From positions 1 to 46,292 of the forward strand of contig NZ_WOCA01000023.1 in the NCBI RefSeq assembly GCF_009728145.1: a DNA stretch of 46,292 nucleotides, written 5' to 3'. Both the position numbers and the translations under genes were made by a program. The stretch is from Ornithinibacillus caprae. Lineage in GTDB: Bacteria > Bacillota > Bacilli > Bacillales > Amphibacillaceae. The notes below the pieces were generated by a model. The model saw nothing but the letters and a program-made list of their open reading frames with translations, made no database searches and was not told where the DNA came from. This document shows positions 7,576 through 15,776 of the stretch, piece after piece; the stretch's first letter is position 1; every line of letters begins with the position of its first letter.

Positions 7576-8922
7576 CTATCCCACTATCAATCGTTCTGTT
7601 GGATAATGATAATTTACATCTTCCAATCTTCTATGGAATATGAAAACAAATGATAGAATTCCAATTCTTCCTATAAACATGAGAGAAATAATAACAATTT
7701 TTCCTATAGAACTTAGCTCAGGAGTAATCCCCATTGATAATCCCGTCGTTCCGAATGCGGAGCTAACTTCAAACATAATTTCCATTAATGAAAAGGTTTC
7801 TGAGCGTGTTAGAATGACGACAGCTGTAAACCATAATACAATTGCTAAGAAGCTTACCACAACCGATCTCCGAATATCATCCTCATGAATCTCACGTTTA
7901 AATACTTTAATATGTTTACGTCCTTTTGAGTAGGACCAGATAAGTAAAATAATCACGGCAAACGTAGTTGTCCTTATACCACCACCAACAGAGCTTGGGG
8001 AAGCACCAATAAACATTAGAAAACATAGTGTTAATAACGTTGGAATTGAAAACTCACTAACATCCATGGTAGCTAGTCCACCATTTCTAGTTGTTGAAGA
8101 TTGGAAAAATGCATAGAAAAATGATTCATGCCAGCTTTTATCAGCAAAAAAATAGTTTGCTTCAAAGATTAAAATGACGATCGTTCCAAATGCCATTAGT
8201 GAAAAAAATGTGATCGTTGTTAGCTTTGTGTACAATGAAAAATGTCCTCTATACTTACTTTTTTCTTTTATAAAATCCTTTACTTCAATGAGTACTGGAA
8301 AACCAATTGCACCTAGTGTCAATAAAATAATATTAATCATTTGCACAAAATAATCTTGTGCAAATGGAATTAAGGAGCTACCAGTAATATCAAATCCGGC
8401 ATTTGTTGTTGCGCTCACTGCGGCAAATAATCCTTGTAAATATGCTTCCTGCCATGTTGGGAAATAGTGAAGGAAATAGGTACCTAAAATAATAGCTCCA
8501 ACGAATTCGATCAATAGAATGATCGTTAAGATTTGCTTCATTAAATATACTAGTCCCGACAAATGCGATTGGTTTTGATCCGTACGAATTAGTGTACGCT
8601 CCTTTAGTCCAATCTTTTTACCAATTAGTAACCAAAAAAACGTACCGAGTGTCATAATTCCAATCCCACCGAATTGAAGGATAAATAGTAAAATAAACGT
8701 TCCAGGTGTGCTGAACGTATCTACAGTAGAAACAACCGTAAGTCCGGTAACACTTATGGCACTAACAGCTGTAAACACAATATCTAAAAATGACCAGTCT
8801 ACACCAGGATTTGTTGTAATTGGTAAACTCAATAGACATATTGAAAGAATGACGGCAACTACATAAAATAAAACGATAATTTGTGCAGGACTTAATGGGT
8901 CCTTTTTTAAAAAACGTAACAT
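7576..8922 (-). CDS. ktrB: Potassium uptake channel subunit KtrB
   Basis: The TrkH/KtrB-type K+ channel subunit: 448 residues, highly hydrophobic, with four repeated M1-P-M2 units. Selectivity-loop-like stretches are visible, such as SAISVTGLTVVST, SATTNAGFDITGSS, SSTTRNGGLATMD and SAFGTTGLSMGIT, with the conserved Gly in each filter. It pairs with the RCK-domain subunit encoded 24 nt upstream to form a Na+-dependent K+ importer used in osmotic adaptation. AAGGAG precedes ATG 8922. The operon is governed by the c-di-AMP riboswitch, matching ktrAB (yuaA-yubG) rather than the dispersed ktrC/ktrD of B. subtilis. Confidence 0.95.
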   Translation of the reverse strand: MLRFLKKDPLSPAQIIVLFYVVAVILSICLLSLPITTNPGVDWSFLDIVFTAVSAISVTGLTVVSTVDTFSTPGTFILLFILQFGGIGIMTLGTFFWLLIGKKIGLKERTLIRTDQNQSHLSGLVYLMKQILTIILLIEFVGAIILGTYFLHYFPTWQEAYLQGLFAAVSATTNAGFDITGSSLIPFAQDYFVQMINIILLTLGAIGFPVLIEVKDFIKEKSKYRGHFSLYTKLTTITFFSLMAFGTIVILIFEANYFFADKSWHESFFYAFFQSSTTRNGGLATMDVSEFSIPTLLTLCFLMFIGASPSSVGGGIRTTTFAVIILLIWSYSKGRKHIKVFKREIHEDDIRRSVVVSFLAIVLWFTAVVILTRSETFSLMEIMFEVSSAFGTTGLSMGITPELSSIGKIVIISLMFIGRIGILSFVFIFHRRLEDVNYHYPTERLIVG

Positions 8923-8946
8923 GTATTTTTCTCCTTAATTCCTTTT

Positions 8947-9603
8947 CTATAATCCTTTTTCTTCAAACCGTTTAAGGTTATTATTTTTCCCCATAACTAC
9001 GAGTATATCTTCTTGATTAACCATATCATTTGGGGAAGGGGAGATATTTACTTTTTCTCCACGCTTAATTGCAAGTATGGTACAACCATACTTGGCTCGG
9101 ATATCCAAATCAACAATTGTTTTATTAGATATCTTTTTCGTAGCTACTAATTCTATAATGCTGTATTCTTTCGACAAACCGATATGATCTATGATTTTAT
9201 CTGAATCTAATTGATTAGCAATTCGAATTCCCATCTCTTGTTCTGGTTGAATGATCCGATCTGCTCCAACTTTTTTAAGCACTTTTTTGTGTTGAAGGTT
9301 TTGGGCTTTTACCCAGACCTTCTTTACTCCCATATCTTTTAATATTAATGTACAAAGGATACTGGGCTGTATATTATCTCCAATAGCAATAATTGCATGG
9401 TCAAAGTTTCTTACTCCAAAAGATTTAAGAGCATTCTCATCCGTTGCATCAGCTAGTACAACATGTGAAGCAAACTCAGACATTTCTTTAACATGATCGG
9501 GATCATTATCAATGGCTAATACATCATGACCTATATTATGTAATTGACTACATACACTGCTACCAAATCGTCCTAGCCCAATAACTACAAATTGTTTTTT
9601 CAT
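8947..9603 (-). CDS. ktrA: Potassium uptake regulatory subunit KtrA
   Basis: A cytoplasmic gating subunit of 218 residues. An RCK-N Rossmann domain (VIGLGRFGSSV at residues 7-17, acidic DND at about 37) binds ATP/ADP. An RCK-C (TrkA-C) domain at about 135-215 would bind c-di-AMP in this family. AAGGGGAT lies just before ATG 9603. It is the first gene of the ktrA-ktrB operon. KtrA and KtrC are close paralogues; linkage to ktrB and the riboswitch favours KtrA. Confidence 0.93.
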   Translation of the reverse strand: MKKQFVVIGLGRFGSSVCSQLHNIGHDVLAIDNDPDHVKEMSEFASHVVLADATDENALKSFGVRNFDHAIIAIGDNIQPSILCTLILKDMGVKKVWVKAQNLQHKKVLKKVGADRIIQPEQEMGIRIANQLDSDKIIDHIGLSKEYSIIELVATKKISNKTIVDLDIRAKYGCTILAIKRGEKVNISPSPNDMVNQEDILVVMGKNNNLKRFEEKGL

Positions 9604-9634
9604 ACTATCCCCTTATTTCTACTCCGTACACCAT

Positions 9635-9665
9635 GAAAAAAGACCATCATAAAAAGAGTGGTCTT
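9635..9665 (-). terminator. Riboswitch expression-platform terminator
   Basis: On the minus strand, stem AAGACCA (9659-9665) pairs with TGGTCTT (9640-9646) and is followed by TTTTT. It sits between the c-di-AMP aptamer and ktrA, so ligand binding should stop transcription here. Confidence 0.85.
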
Positions 9666-9698
9666 TGGCTCCTCTTAGACCTTCTCTCAAATAAATAA

Positions 9699-9822
9699 AC
9701 GCTTACGAGGTTAGCTGTCGGATTAGGGACCTGAGAGTATCCCCTCTTATTTTCATAAGATTCACCCCAAGATAGATGCTCTATCCTAATTGGTTCCCCC
9801 GTTCAATCATTGATTCAGCGAT
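9699..9822 (-). promoter_or_regulatory. c-di-AMP riboswitch (ydaO/yuaA class)
   Basis: Read on the minus strand, the conserved blocks of the ydaO-yuaA element appear in order: CGCTGAATC, GGGGGAACC, TTGGGGTGAATCTTATG, AGGGGATACTCTC and CCGACAGCTAACCTCGTAAG. In this class c-di-AMP turns off K+ importers and osmolyte genes. Position directly ahead of ktrAB with a downstream terminator matches the known B. subtilis yuaA arrangement. Confidence 0.93.
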
Positions 9823-9854
9823 AAAAGGTGATTGGAATTCATTTTGTAAATCTT

Positions 9855-9883
9855 AATCTACTCCTGTTAAATTAAATTGTCAA
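9855..9883 (-). promoter_or_regulatory. Sigma-A promoter of ktrAB
   Basis: Minus-strand TTGACA (9878-9883), a 17-nt spacer, then TAGATT (9855-9860). The predicted transcript start falls about 25 nt before the riboswitch aptamer. Confidence 0.65.
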
Positions 9884-9992
9884 TATTATTTTTGTAAAAT
9901 CTTTGACAGAAAATAGTAATATTATATGGATACATAATAGAATTTTTCTTAGAGAAAATATATAAGGATGTTATTGAAATGGAGGGTAATAA

Positions 9993-10262
9993 ATGGAAGA
10001 GCAAACCTTACATCAACAAATACAACAAGCGAGTCAACAAATTGCAGATGCTCAGCAGGCTTTTGCAAATGCTCAAGGTAACAATGTGGAATTACTAAAA
10101 CATGCTAATGAGCAATTACAACATGCGGAACAAGCCTTACAAGATGCTAATAAGCTATCTGGAGAAGAGGCTACTAGGAATCCTCAGTTCCAACAAGCCT
10201 ATCAACGATTACATGATACACGTCAACAAATGCAAGAAGCGAAGCAAAAATATAACTTTTAA
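9993..10262 (+). CDS. Small Gln/Ala-rich helical protein
   Basis: An 89-residue protein made almost wholly of amphipathic helix. It is rich in Gln and Ala with heptad-like spacing (QQIQQASQQIADAQQAFANA...EQLQHAEQALQDANK), so it should form a short coiled coil or helical hairpin. There is no membrane segment or signal peptide. I do not recognise a family. Similar small Gln-rich proteins in Bacillaceae are often sporulation-associated, but nothing here proves that. AATGGAGGG before ATG 9993 is a strong ribosome site. A TTGACA at 9903-9908 may be its -35, with only weak -10 candidates. Confidence 0.8.
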   Translation: MEEQTLHQQIQQASQQIADAQQAFANAQGNNVELLKHANEQLQHAEQALQDANKLSGEEATRNPQFQQAYQRLHDTRQQMQEAKQKYNF

Positions 10263-10283
10263 ACTAAACATACTAAGAGTTTA

Positions 10284-10313
10284 AAAACCAACTCAAACTA
10301 ACGAGTTGGTTTT
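10284..10313. terminator. Bidirectional terminator
   Basis: Stem AAAACCAACTC (10284-10294) pairs with GAGTTGGTTTT (10303-10313) between convergent genes. The A/T ends provide T-tracts on both strands. Confidence 0.8.
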
Positions 10314-10317
10314 CAGT

Positions 10318-10872
10318 TTAATTTGTTGGTGATCCAGGTGGATAATAATATGGTGGAACCTTTAACCAACCTCGTTTACGCATGAGTGTTTTTAACGTGG
10401 TACCTAGTGTGACCCATTCTGAATAAAATTGTAGCCACATAATGGAAACATCGTTACGAATTGCATCAGCTTGTCCTTTCGCACATGTTTGCATACACGT
10501 AAGCAACTTAAACGCTATTCCGTTTGTAATCTCATCATCTGTTAACTTAACACCTAACGGAATCTCTTTGGAATTAGATTTTGGTTTAGCAGAAGCTACT
10601 TCAGGTAAGGGAATCCCTTCATCCCTCATAAAAGTAGTTATTCGTTTGACTTGCGATTCACATGTTTTGATAACATCATTAAGTAACTCAATAACTTCGT
10701 CGTCCGTACTAGTATTTAAACCAATTTCCTCATAGCGAATAAATTCCTCTATAACAGAAACATATTTCCAGCAGTCCCCGATTTCAATGACATTTAACGG
10801 GGATTTTGGTTCATTTGTATTATCTAATGTTGTCTTAAGTATGTTCCATACCGCCTCAAAAGGGTTTGGCAT
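10318..10872 (-). CDS. DUF3231 family protein
   Basis: A 184-residue, mostly helical protein matching the DUF3231 (CotF/ferritin-like bundle) family. The C-terminus MRKRGWLKVPPYYYPPG is typical of it. Members are found in endospore formers and are thought to be coat- or stress-related; the function is unproven. The family's usual form has two such bundles (over 300 residues), so this is a single-domain version. Start: an in-frame GTG (10881) is part of the ribosome site AAGGAGGTGA, so the ATG at 10872 is the real start. It is convergent with the Gln-rich gene. Confidence 0.8.
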   Translation of the reverse strand: MPNPFEAVWNILKTTLDNTNEPKSPLNVIEIGDCWKYVSVIEEFIRYEEIGLNTSTDDEVIELLNDVIKTCESQVKRITTFMRDEGIPLPEVASAKPKSNSKEIPLGVKLTDDEITNGIAFKLLTCMQTCAKGQADAIRNDVSIMWLQFYSEWVTLGTTLKTLMRKRGWLKVPPYYYPPGSPTN

Positions 10873-10982
10873 GCTAATCACCTCCTTATGTATAATCTTT
10901 CCTTATCATTTGCAAATAATGTAATTGTATGTTGGATTAAAAGAGCACAATTTAGGGGAGAAATGTGCTAGATTGCTTTTCA

Positions 10983-11294
10983 TTATTCGGGTAAGCTTTT
11001 GAATACGTCTTTCATTAGAAATTCATTTTCAATAGTCGCTTCTTCCATTTCGATAATATCACGTGTTAGATAATAATTAACTTTTGAGAAGGGATCGTCT
11101 TCTACATATTGCTTTGCTAGCTCATAGGAAGGTGCATCAATAATCATGATTGCCGTATCATCCTTACATGGACCGCAAAAGGGGAGTACTTCTCGGTCCT
11201 TTAATTCTCTTAAATACAACGCGTGTAAGCGCATTAATTCCTTCGTCATCAATGATTTTTGTTTATTAGATAAACGTACAAAATATTTTTTCAT
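10983..11294 (-). CDS. YciI-like protein
   Basis: A 103-residue protein of the YciI/dimeric alpha-beta barrel type: an N-terminal strand (KKYFVRLS), a helix with a His (LMRLHALYLRELKDREVLPFCGP), then a strand and the typical DDPFSK motif (residues 75-80). YciI domains are small cytoplasmic putative enzymes of unknown reaction; the conserved His-Asp pair is seen here as His24 and the Asp of DDPF. It starts 12 nt downstream of the M3 peptidase stop with GAAGGAG before ATG 11294, so the two form an operon. Confidence 0.8.
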   Translation of the reverse strand: MKKYFVRLSNKQKSLMTKELMRLHALYLRELKDREVLPFCGPCKDDTAIMIIDAPSYELAKQYVEDDPFSKVNYYLTRDIIEMEEATIENEFLMKDVFKSLPE

Positions 11295-11306
11295 CGTTCT
11301 TCTCCT

Positions 11307-13127
11307 TCAATTTGATTTTTGATCGTTCTCCTTAGTTCTTAATAAGGTAACAAATCTCATGGCATCATCAGTGCATATTTTTAAACCCTTCTCCCAAAAA
11401 TCTTCCTTTGTAATATCTTCATGTAAATGTTTTTTGACTAATGCTTCAACTGGCATACTTCCAGAATCACGAAGTAATTGAAGGTAATTTTTTTCAAATT
11501 CTTTTCCGGTATCTTTTGCTTTTGCATATAAACTCATGGAAAACAAATATCCGAATGTATAAGGAAAGTTATAGAAGGGAAAAGTTGTTAGATAGAAATG
11601 TGGAACCCATGCCCATGAATGGATCGATTGATTTATAATGGATCCTTTATATGCCTCATTTATCGATTCGTTCATCAGTTCATTTAACCGCTTAGCTGGT
11701 ACGTAACCACTTTTTTTCTCTTCAAGAAACCGTGTTTCAAATAAAAAACGTGAATGGATATTCATAAAATTCATGACACTTCGTTTTAACTTTTCATCGA
11801 GTAAGAATAATTCCTCTTCAAATGATTCGGCTTTTTTCATTGCAGCATCTAACACGATCATCTCAGAGAAGGTTGATGCAGTTTCAGCCATATTCAATGG
11901 ATACTGTTTATTTATTGCGCTAATGGAGTTCATCGCATAGTTGTGGAATGCATGTCCTAATTCGTGCGCTAGCGTTAAAATATCAGTAATTCTACCACCA
12001 TATGTCATGAAAATTCTTGATTCCTTTGATAACGGAAAGCTAGCACAGAATCCACCAGCTTGCTTATTTGGACGATCCTTTGCTTCAACCCACCCTTGAT
12101 GAAAAGCGTGTCTTGAAAAGTTCTCAAGCTGTGAACCAAATTGGCTAAAATGTTCTAAAATAAAGTCTACACCATCTTGATAGCTCATCCGTTGTTTAGT
12201 TTGCTTCATTGGTGCCCAAAAGTTATGGGCTTGCATCTTTTCTGTATCAAATTGTTTAGCCTTTTGGTTGAGGTATTCTACAAAAGGTTTCTTATAATGA
12301 TCGACGGCTTTCCACATCGCGTTTAGCGTTTCTCTTTGCATCTGATTATTTAGCAATGCTTCATCTAAAGTATTTTCAATTCCACGCTTCTTGTAAACTT
12401 CTATGCGAAAACCTGCAATGTGATTGAGTATTTTAGCTAGTATATCTTCATGCTTAGACCAGGTATCTTCAAGTGCATCGTGAGACTGTTTGCGAATTTG
12501 TTCATCTGGATGTGATCGTAGGTTAATTGCTTGCCCAATGGAAAGTTTTTTAACACCATGATCTATTAAGATAGGAACTTTAATTTTTCCAATATATGTT
12601 TTGTAAAAACTTCCCCAGGCATGGTAGCCATCCACTTGTAAATCGGAAATAATGTTTTCATTTTTTAGGGGAAGTTGATATCTAGCTTTTTTTCTCCATT
12701 GATCTAGAATAAATGTGTATTTTTTTAATGATGATTCTTGGAGTTTTTCCCATAGATGTTCATCAATGTCAGCGAGTGATTGCTGTGCCTTTTGTAAGGA
12801 ATTCTCATAACGAGCACGGATCGTGTTGACTTTTTCTTGGAGTGTAATTGCGTGTTGGTCGTTGGAATTTTGTGCGATTAAGCAAGTAAGGAAAGACTTG
12901 GCTTGTGAAAGATTTGTACGAATATGAATGTGATGATCGATTATATTAGTGATCATTGTTGCGACATCATCCATTTCTATAGGTATCGATAATTCCTTTG
13001 TTACTTCCTCAAATGCAGCTGTCAGTTTGTCTAGTTTATTTATGTGGTTGCGAAACTGTGGTGAATGACTACCGCCATGGAATATGCTTTCTAAACTCCA
13101 TTTTTCTTGATACGTAAGTTCTACCAT
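11307..13127 (-). CDS. M3 family oligoendopeptidase
   Basis: A zinc metallopeptidase of 606 residues in the oligoendopeptidase F (M3B) group, cleaving short peptides in the cytoplasm. The catalytic motif HELGH is at residues 388-392 (LAHELGHAFHNYAM). The third ligand glutamate lies about 25 residues on in NMAETAS. The long helical N-terminal lobe (1-200) is also typical. It is shorter than some PepF proteins but full length for the PepF-related branch. AGGGGG precedes ATG 13127. It is co-transcribed with the YciI-like gene. Confidence 0.92.
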   Translation of the reverse strand: MVELTYQEKWSLESIFHGGSHSPQFRNHINKLDKLTAAFEEVTKELSIPIEMDDVATMITNIIDHHIHIRTNLSQAKSFLTCLIAQNSNDQHAITLQEKVNTIRARYENSLQKAQQSLADIDEHLWEKLQESSLKKYTFILDQWRKKARYQLPLKNENIISDLQVDGYHAWGSFYKTYIGKIKVPILIDHGVKKLSIGQAINLRSHPDEQIRKQSHDALEDTWSKHEDILAKILNHIAGFRIEVYKKRGIENTLDEALLNNQMQRETLNAMWKAVDHYKKPFVEYLNQKAKQFDTEKMQAHNFWAPMKQTKQRMSYQDGVDFILEHFSQFGSQLENFSRHAFHQGWVEAKDRPNKQAGGFCASFPLSKESRIFMTYGGRITDILTLAHELGHAFHNYAMNSISAINKQYPLNMAETASTFSEMIVLDAAMKKAESFEEELFLLDEKLKRSVMNFMNIHSRFLFETRFLEEKKSGYVPAKRLNELMNESINEAYKGSIINQSIHSWAWVPHFYLTTFPFYNFPYTFGYLFSMSLYAKAKDTGKEFEKNYLQLLRDSGSMPVEALVKKHLHEDITKEDFWEKGLKICTDDAMRFVTLLRTKENDQKSN

Positions 13128-13277
13128 TCATTTTCCCCCTTTAAAAAATAGTATTCCATATAAAGCGAACGTATGTTTGTGTTAGTTTAATATAATATTT
13201 CTTAATTGTCAAACAGAGTCTAGATGGAATGGGTATTTGTTTAAAAAATATACCGAAAGTAATGACTCTGCCTAGTC

Positions 13278-13302
13278 ACGATCGACATCTATACATAGGC
13301 TA
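13278..13302 (+). promoter_or_regulatory. Possible sigma-K-type promoter
   Basis: CATAGGCTA (13294-13302) matches the sigma-K -10 pattern CATANNNTA, and an AC (13278-13279) lies 14 nt upstream, slightly closer than the usual 16. It is about 50 nt ahead of the Gly/Tyr/Pro-rich gene. Late mother-cell expression would suit a coat-like protein. The match is weak. Confidence 0.3.
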
Positions 13303-13350
13303 TAGTGAAGCCAGTAAAACGATGGTTAATCTATGTAAAGGAGAATTCAT

Positions 13351-13647
13351 ATGTACGGAACGAATATGCCTATGTATAGAGATGATGATCCACGGTTATT
13401 TGCCACAGGAGGTGCTCTTGGTCCTCTAGCTACCGGACTTATTGGAGCAGGGTTAGGTTATTACATTGGTAGTCAGCCGGGGTACGGACCAGGGTTTGGT
13501 CCAGGGTACGGTGCAGGTTATGGATATGGACCTGGTGTTGCACCAGGCGGATTCGGTCAACCAGGTGTTCCAGGTTATGGATTTCACGGAGGATATGGAC
13601 CTTATTATCCACCTCACGGCCAGCCCGGACCCGGATTTTATAGATAA
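13351..13647 (+). CDS. Gly/Tyr/Pro-rich protein, possible spore coat component
   Basis: A 98-residue protein with an N-terminal MYGTNMPMYRDDDPR, a short Gly-rich hydrophobic stretch (residues 20-42: TGGALGPLATGLIGAGLGYYIG) and a C-terminal half of degenerate GYGPG/GFGPG/GYGAG repeats with many Tyr and Pro. Such low-complexity proteins in spore formers are commonly coat or crust proteins, where Tyr can be cross-linked; this role is inferred. AAAGGAG lies at correct distance before ATG 13351. A palindromic repeat follows 23 nt after the stop. Confidence 0.8.
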   Translation: MYGTNMPMYRDDDPRLFATGGALGPLATGLIGAGLGYYIGSQPGYGPGFGPGYGAGYGYGPGVAPGGFGQPGVPGYGFHGGYGPYYPPHGQPGPGFYR

Positions 13648-13670
13648 CTTAAATATGATTTGATTCGAGT

Positions 13671-13711
13671 GGTGCCTGTCACTTGTCGAAAATCGACAAG
13701 TGACAGGCACC
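13671..13711. repeat. Dispersed palindrome, copy 2 (intact)
   Basis: Perfect 19-nt arms (GGTGCCTGTCACTTGTCGA and its complement) around AAA (13690-13692). It is located between the Gly/Tyr-rich gene and the TetR gene. Its right arm supplies the GTGACA of the promoter annotated next. Confidence 0.95.
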
Positions 13712-13753
13712 TGTAATGTGTTGTATAGTAGTAATTGATTGATCAATCAATTA
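13700..13753 (+). promoter_or_regulatory. TetR-gene promoter with palindromic operator
   Basis: GTGACA (13700-13705, inside the palindromic repeat), an 18-nt spacer and TATAGT (13724-13729) make a plausible sigma-A promoter. Immediately after it lies a perfect 22-bp palindrome (13732-13753) with core TTGATTGATCAATCAA, covering the expected transcript start. It is almost certainly an operator, and autoregulation by the downstream TetR protein is the simplest reading. Confidence 0.65.
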
Positions 13754-13767
13754 TGAGGGGTGGTATT

Positions 13768-14352
13768 ATGGCAAGGGCTCGTTCAAGTAAGAAAAGAGAA
13801 GATATATTTCAGGCGGGGTTAAAGCTTTTTTCACAGCATGGTTATTCGAAGACAACCATTAAGGATGTTGCAGAAGAGGCAGGTGTAAGCTTTGGAACAG
13901 TATTTACTTATTTTGAAACAAAAGATCAGTTATTTCATGCCTGTGTAACGGAACCATTAGTTGAATTTCGTGAGCATATTATGGAAATTCGTAACCGATT
14001 AGAAACATTGACACTCCAACAGTTAAAGCAGATTATTGACCAACATGTGGATATGTTTTTTGAAAAGGAAAGGGAAATAAGGGTCATTCAATATGTGATT
14101 GGACAACCGGAACGTTTTCAAGAAATGGAAGAGTTGGACAGTTTTGCAAATGAATTTACCCAGTTCATCCAAGATATTGTGGTAATTGGGATGAAGAAAG
14201 GTTTTCTACCTAATAGTAATCCAGAAGAAGTAGGGCATGGATATTTGGCATTTTTAATGGGGGCTCGATTAACCTATACTGACCATAAGAATGTACAGTT
14301 AACCAATGGATTCAAAAATCAAGCACTTCGACTATTTGGAATTGGTGTGTAA
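13768..14352 (+). CDS. TetR family transcriptional regulator
   Basis: A 194-residue repressor. The N-terminal helix-turn-helix (residues 8-55) reads KREDIFQAGLKLFSQHGYSK then TTIKDVAEEAGVSFGTVFTY and FETKDQLF, the canonical TetR pattern. The helical C-terminal half would bind an effector. Start: ATG 13768 follows GAGGGGTGG; upstream in-frame codons overlap the operator palindrome and lack a ribosome site. It lies 16 nt before a drug-efflux-like MFS gene, so it probably represses both itself and the pump. Confidence 0.92.
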   Translation: MARARSSKKREDIFQAGLKLFSQHGYSKTTIKDVAEEAGVSFGTVFTYFETKDQLFHACVTEPLVEFREHIMEIRNRLETLTLQQLKQIIDQHVDMFFEKEREIRVIQYVIGQPERFQEMEELDSFANEFTQFIQDIVVIGMKKGFLPNSNPEEVGHGYLAFLMGARLTYTDHKNVQLTNGFKNQALRLFGIGV

Positions 14353-14368
14353 TGGGGAGAAGAAGCGT

Positions 14369-15619
14369 ATGAATTCATTTTTTCAGTTGCACCGTTCCAT
14401 TAAGATTAGGTTGTATTTACAATTTTCTACTCATCTAGTAACGATGACCATTATCCCATACCTTGCTATTTATTTCAGTCATCTTGTTGGGACAACGATT
14501 ACTGGTATTCTAGTTATATGTGTGATCTGCTCTGGTTTACTCGGGGGGTTAGTTGGAGGGCATTTAGCAGATCAAATAGGTCGTAAAAAACTATTAGTTC
14601 TATCTGAGTTTGGACTGGGTATTTCTTATTTGGCTATTGCATTTGTCAATTCTTCATGGGTTGTACTTCCTTACGTTAGCTTTGTGTTTTTTCTAATAAA
14701 TATGTTTTGTAATGGGATGTATATACCAGTTTCGACGGCTATGATTCATGATCTAGTAAAGAAGAATGAAAGGAAATTTGTTTTTACGGCTATATATTGG
14801 CTATCCAATTTAGCAACTGCATTTGGGACTATTATCGGAGCATTCATCTTTCAGGACTATCATTTTTATTTATTCATCATTGTTGCAATCACTTCCATAA
14901 TTTCTTCTGCGATTACATATCTATTTATTGGTGAAACGTTTACGAAAAAAGATGTGAATCGAGTCTCAACTAGCACTACATCCATTTGGTCCAGTTATCG
15001 AAGGGTTCTACATGATCGTACCTATGTTATCTTTCTTATTGCTACCTTACTGGTACTTTCCCTAGAAAGTCATTTAACAAACTATATTGCTGTTTACCTT
15101 AAGGAAAGCGTTAAAGAATCTTCTTTATTTGGCCATTTTACTGTTGATGGTGTTAATATGGTTGGTATTCTACATGCTGAAAATACACTCGTTATTGTTT
15201 TTACAGTTGGTATGATCACACGGCTGGTGAGGAATATGTCAGATCAACTCCGACTGATTGTGGGAATGCTATTATATGTTGTTGGATATTCGTTTCTAAG
15301 TTATGTAACGGCACCAATTTGGTTGATTGGCATTATGTTATTCATTTCTATTGGTGAATTAATGTACATTCCCATTCGCCAAAGTTTATTAGCAGATCTG
15401 GCCGATAAAAATTATCGTAGTTCCTATTTAGCGTTAAATAGCTTTATTGGGCAGGGGACGATGATTATTGCAGGAGCCGCAATTACGATTGGGGGAAAGG
15501 TACCAGCTTATGTAATGAGCGGAGGCTTTTTCTTGCTTGGTTTAATCGGGGTATTATTAATGGTTAATGTTATGAATCTGCGAACGCGGGAAGATTCAAG
15601 AGAAAAAATGATTGATTAA
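14369..15619 (+). CDS. MFS transporter (drug efflux type)
   Basis: A major facilitator of 416 residues with about 12 membrane segments. MFS motif A is clear between TM2 and TM3 (GGHLADQIGRKKLL, residues 61-74). A long polar stretch near the middle (TFTKKDVNRVSTSTTSIW) is the central loop. Loop ends near residue 250 (KESVKESSLFGHFTVDG) are unusually long. Start: ATG 14369 with GGGGAG 9 nt upstream. It is translated from the TetR operon and is likely a proton-driven exporter of the TetR ligand; the substrate is unknown. Confidence 0.9.
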   Translation: MNSFFQLHRSIKIRLYLQFSTHLVTMTIIPYLAIYFSHLVGTTITGILVICVICSGLLGGLVGGHLADQIGRKKLLVLSEFGLGISYLAIAFVNSSWVVLPYVSFVFFLINMFCNGMYIPVSTAMIHDLVKKNERKFVFTAIYWLSNLATAFGTIIGAFIFQDYHFYLFIIVAITSIISSAITYLFIGETFTKKDVNRVSTSTTSIWSSYRRVLHDRTYVIFLIATLLVLSLESHLTNYIAVYLKESVKESSLFGHFTVDGVNMVGILHAENTLVIVFTVGMITRLVRNMSDQLRLIVGMLLYVVGYSFLSYVTAPIWLIGIMLFISIGELMYIPIRQSLLADLADKNYRSSYLALNSFIGQGTMIIAGAAITIGGKVPAYVMSGGFFLLGLIGVLLMVNVMNLRTREDSREKMID

Positions 15620-15624
15620 TCAAT
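15611..15624. promoter_or_regulatory. Second operator-like palindrome
   Basis: ATTGATTAATCAAT is a perfect 14-bp palindrome overlapping the MFS stop codon. It resembles the TTGATTGATCAATCAA operator in front of the TetR gene. It may be an auxiliary site or chance, since it is short and AT-rich. Confidence 0.25.
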
Positions 15625-15653
15625 TATTTAATCCGTTGTCTATGCAATACAAT

Positions 15654-15670
15654 TGTAATATCCCTATAAT
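15654..15670 (+). promoter_or_regulatory. Possible WalR box
   Basis: TGTAAT-ATCCC-TATAAT resembles the WalR (YycF) site, two TGTWAH hexamers separated by 5 nt, with one mismatch. It sits 107 nt ahead of a wall-hydrolase-like gene whose B. subtilis relatives (yocH, cwlO) belong to the WalRK regulon. The TATAAT alone could instead be a -10 element. Confidence 0.35.
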
Positions 15671-15776
15671 CGAGCTGTTATTTTATCATGATATAGTAGG
15701 GGATATCTATTTATATACTTGATAGAATGGAAGCTACAAACTATCAAAGAATGATAATAGGGAGCGGGGAAAAAAG

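Noticed and set aside
13229-13429. 66-codon frame upstream of and overlapping the Gly/Tyr-rich gene
   Set aside because: It lacks a ribosome site and overlaps a much better supported gene in another frame.
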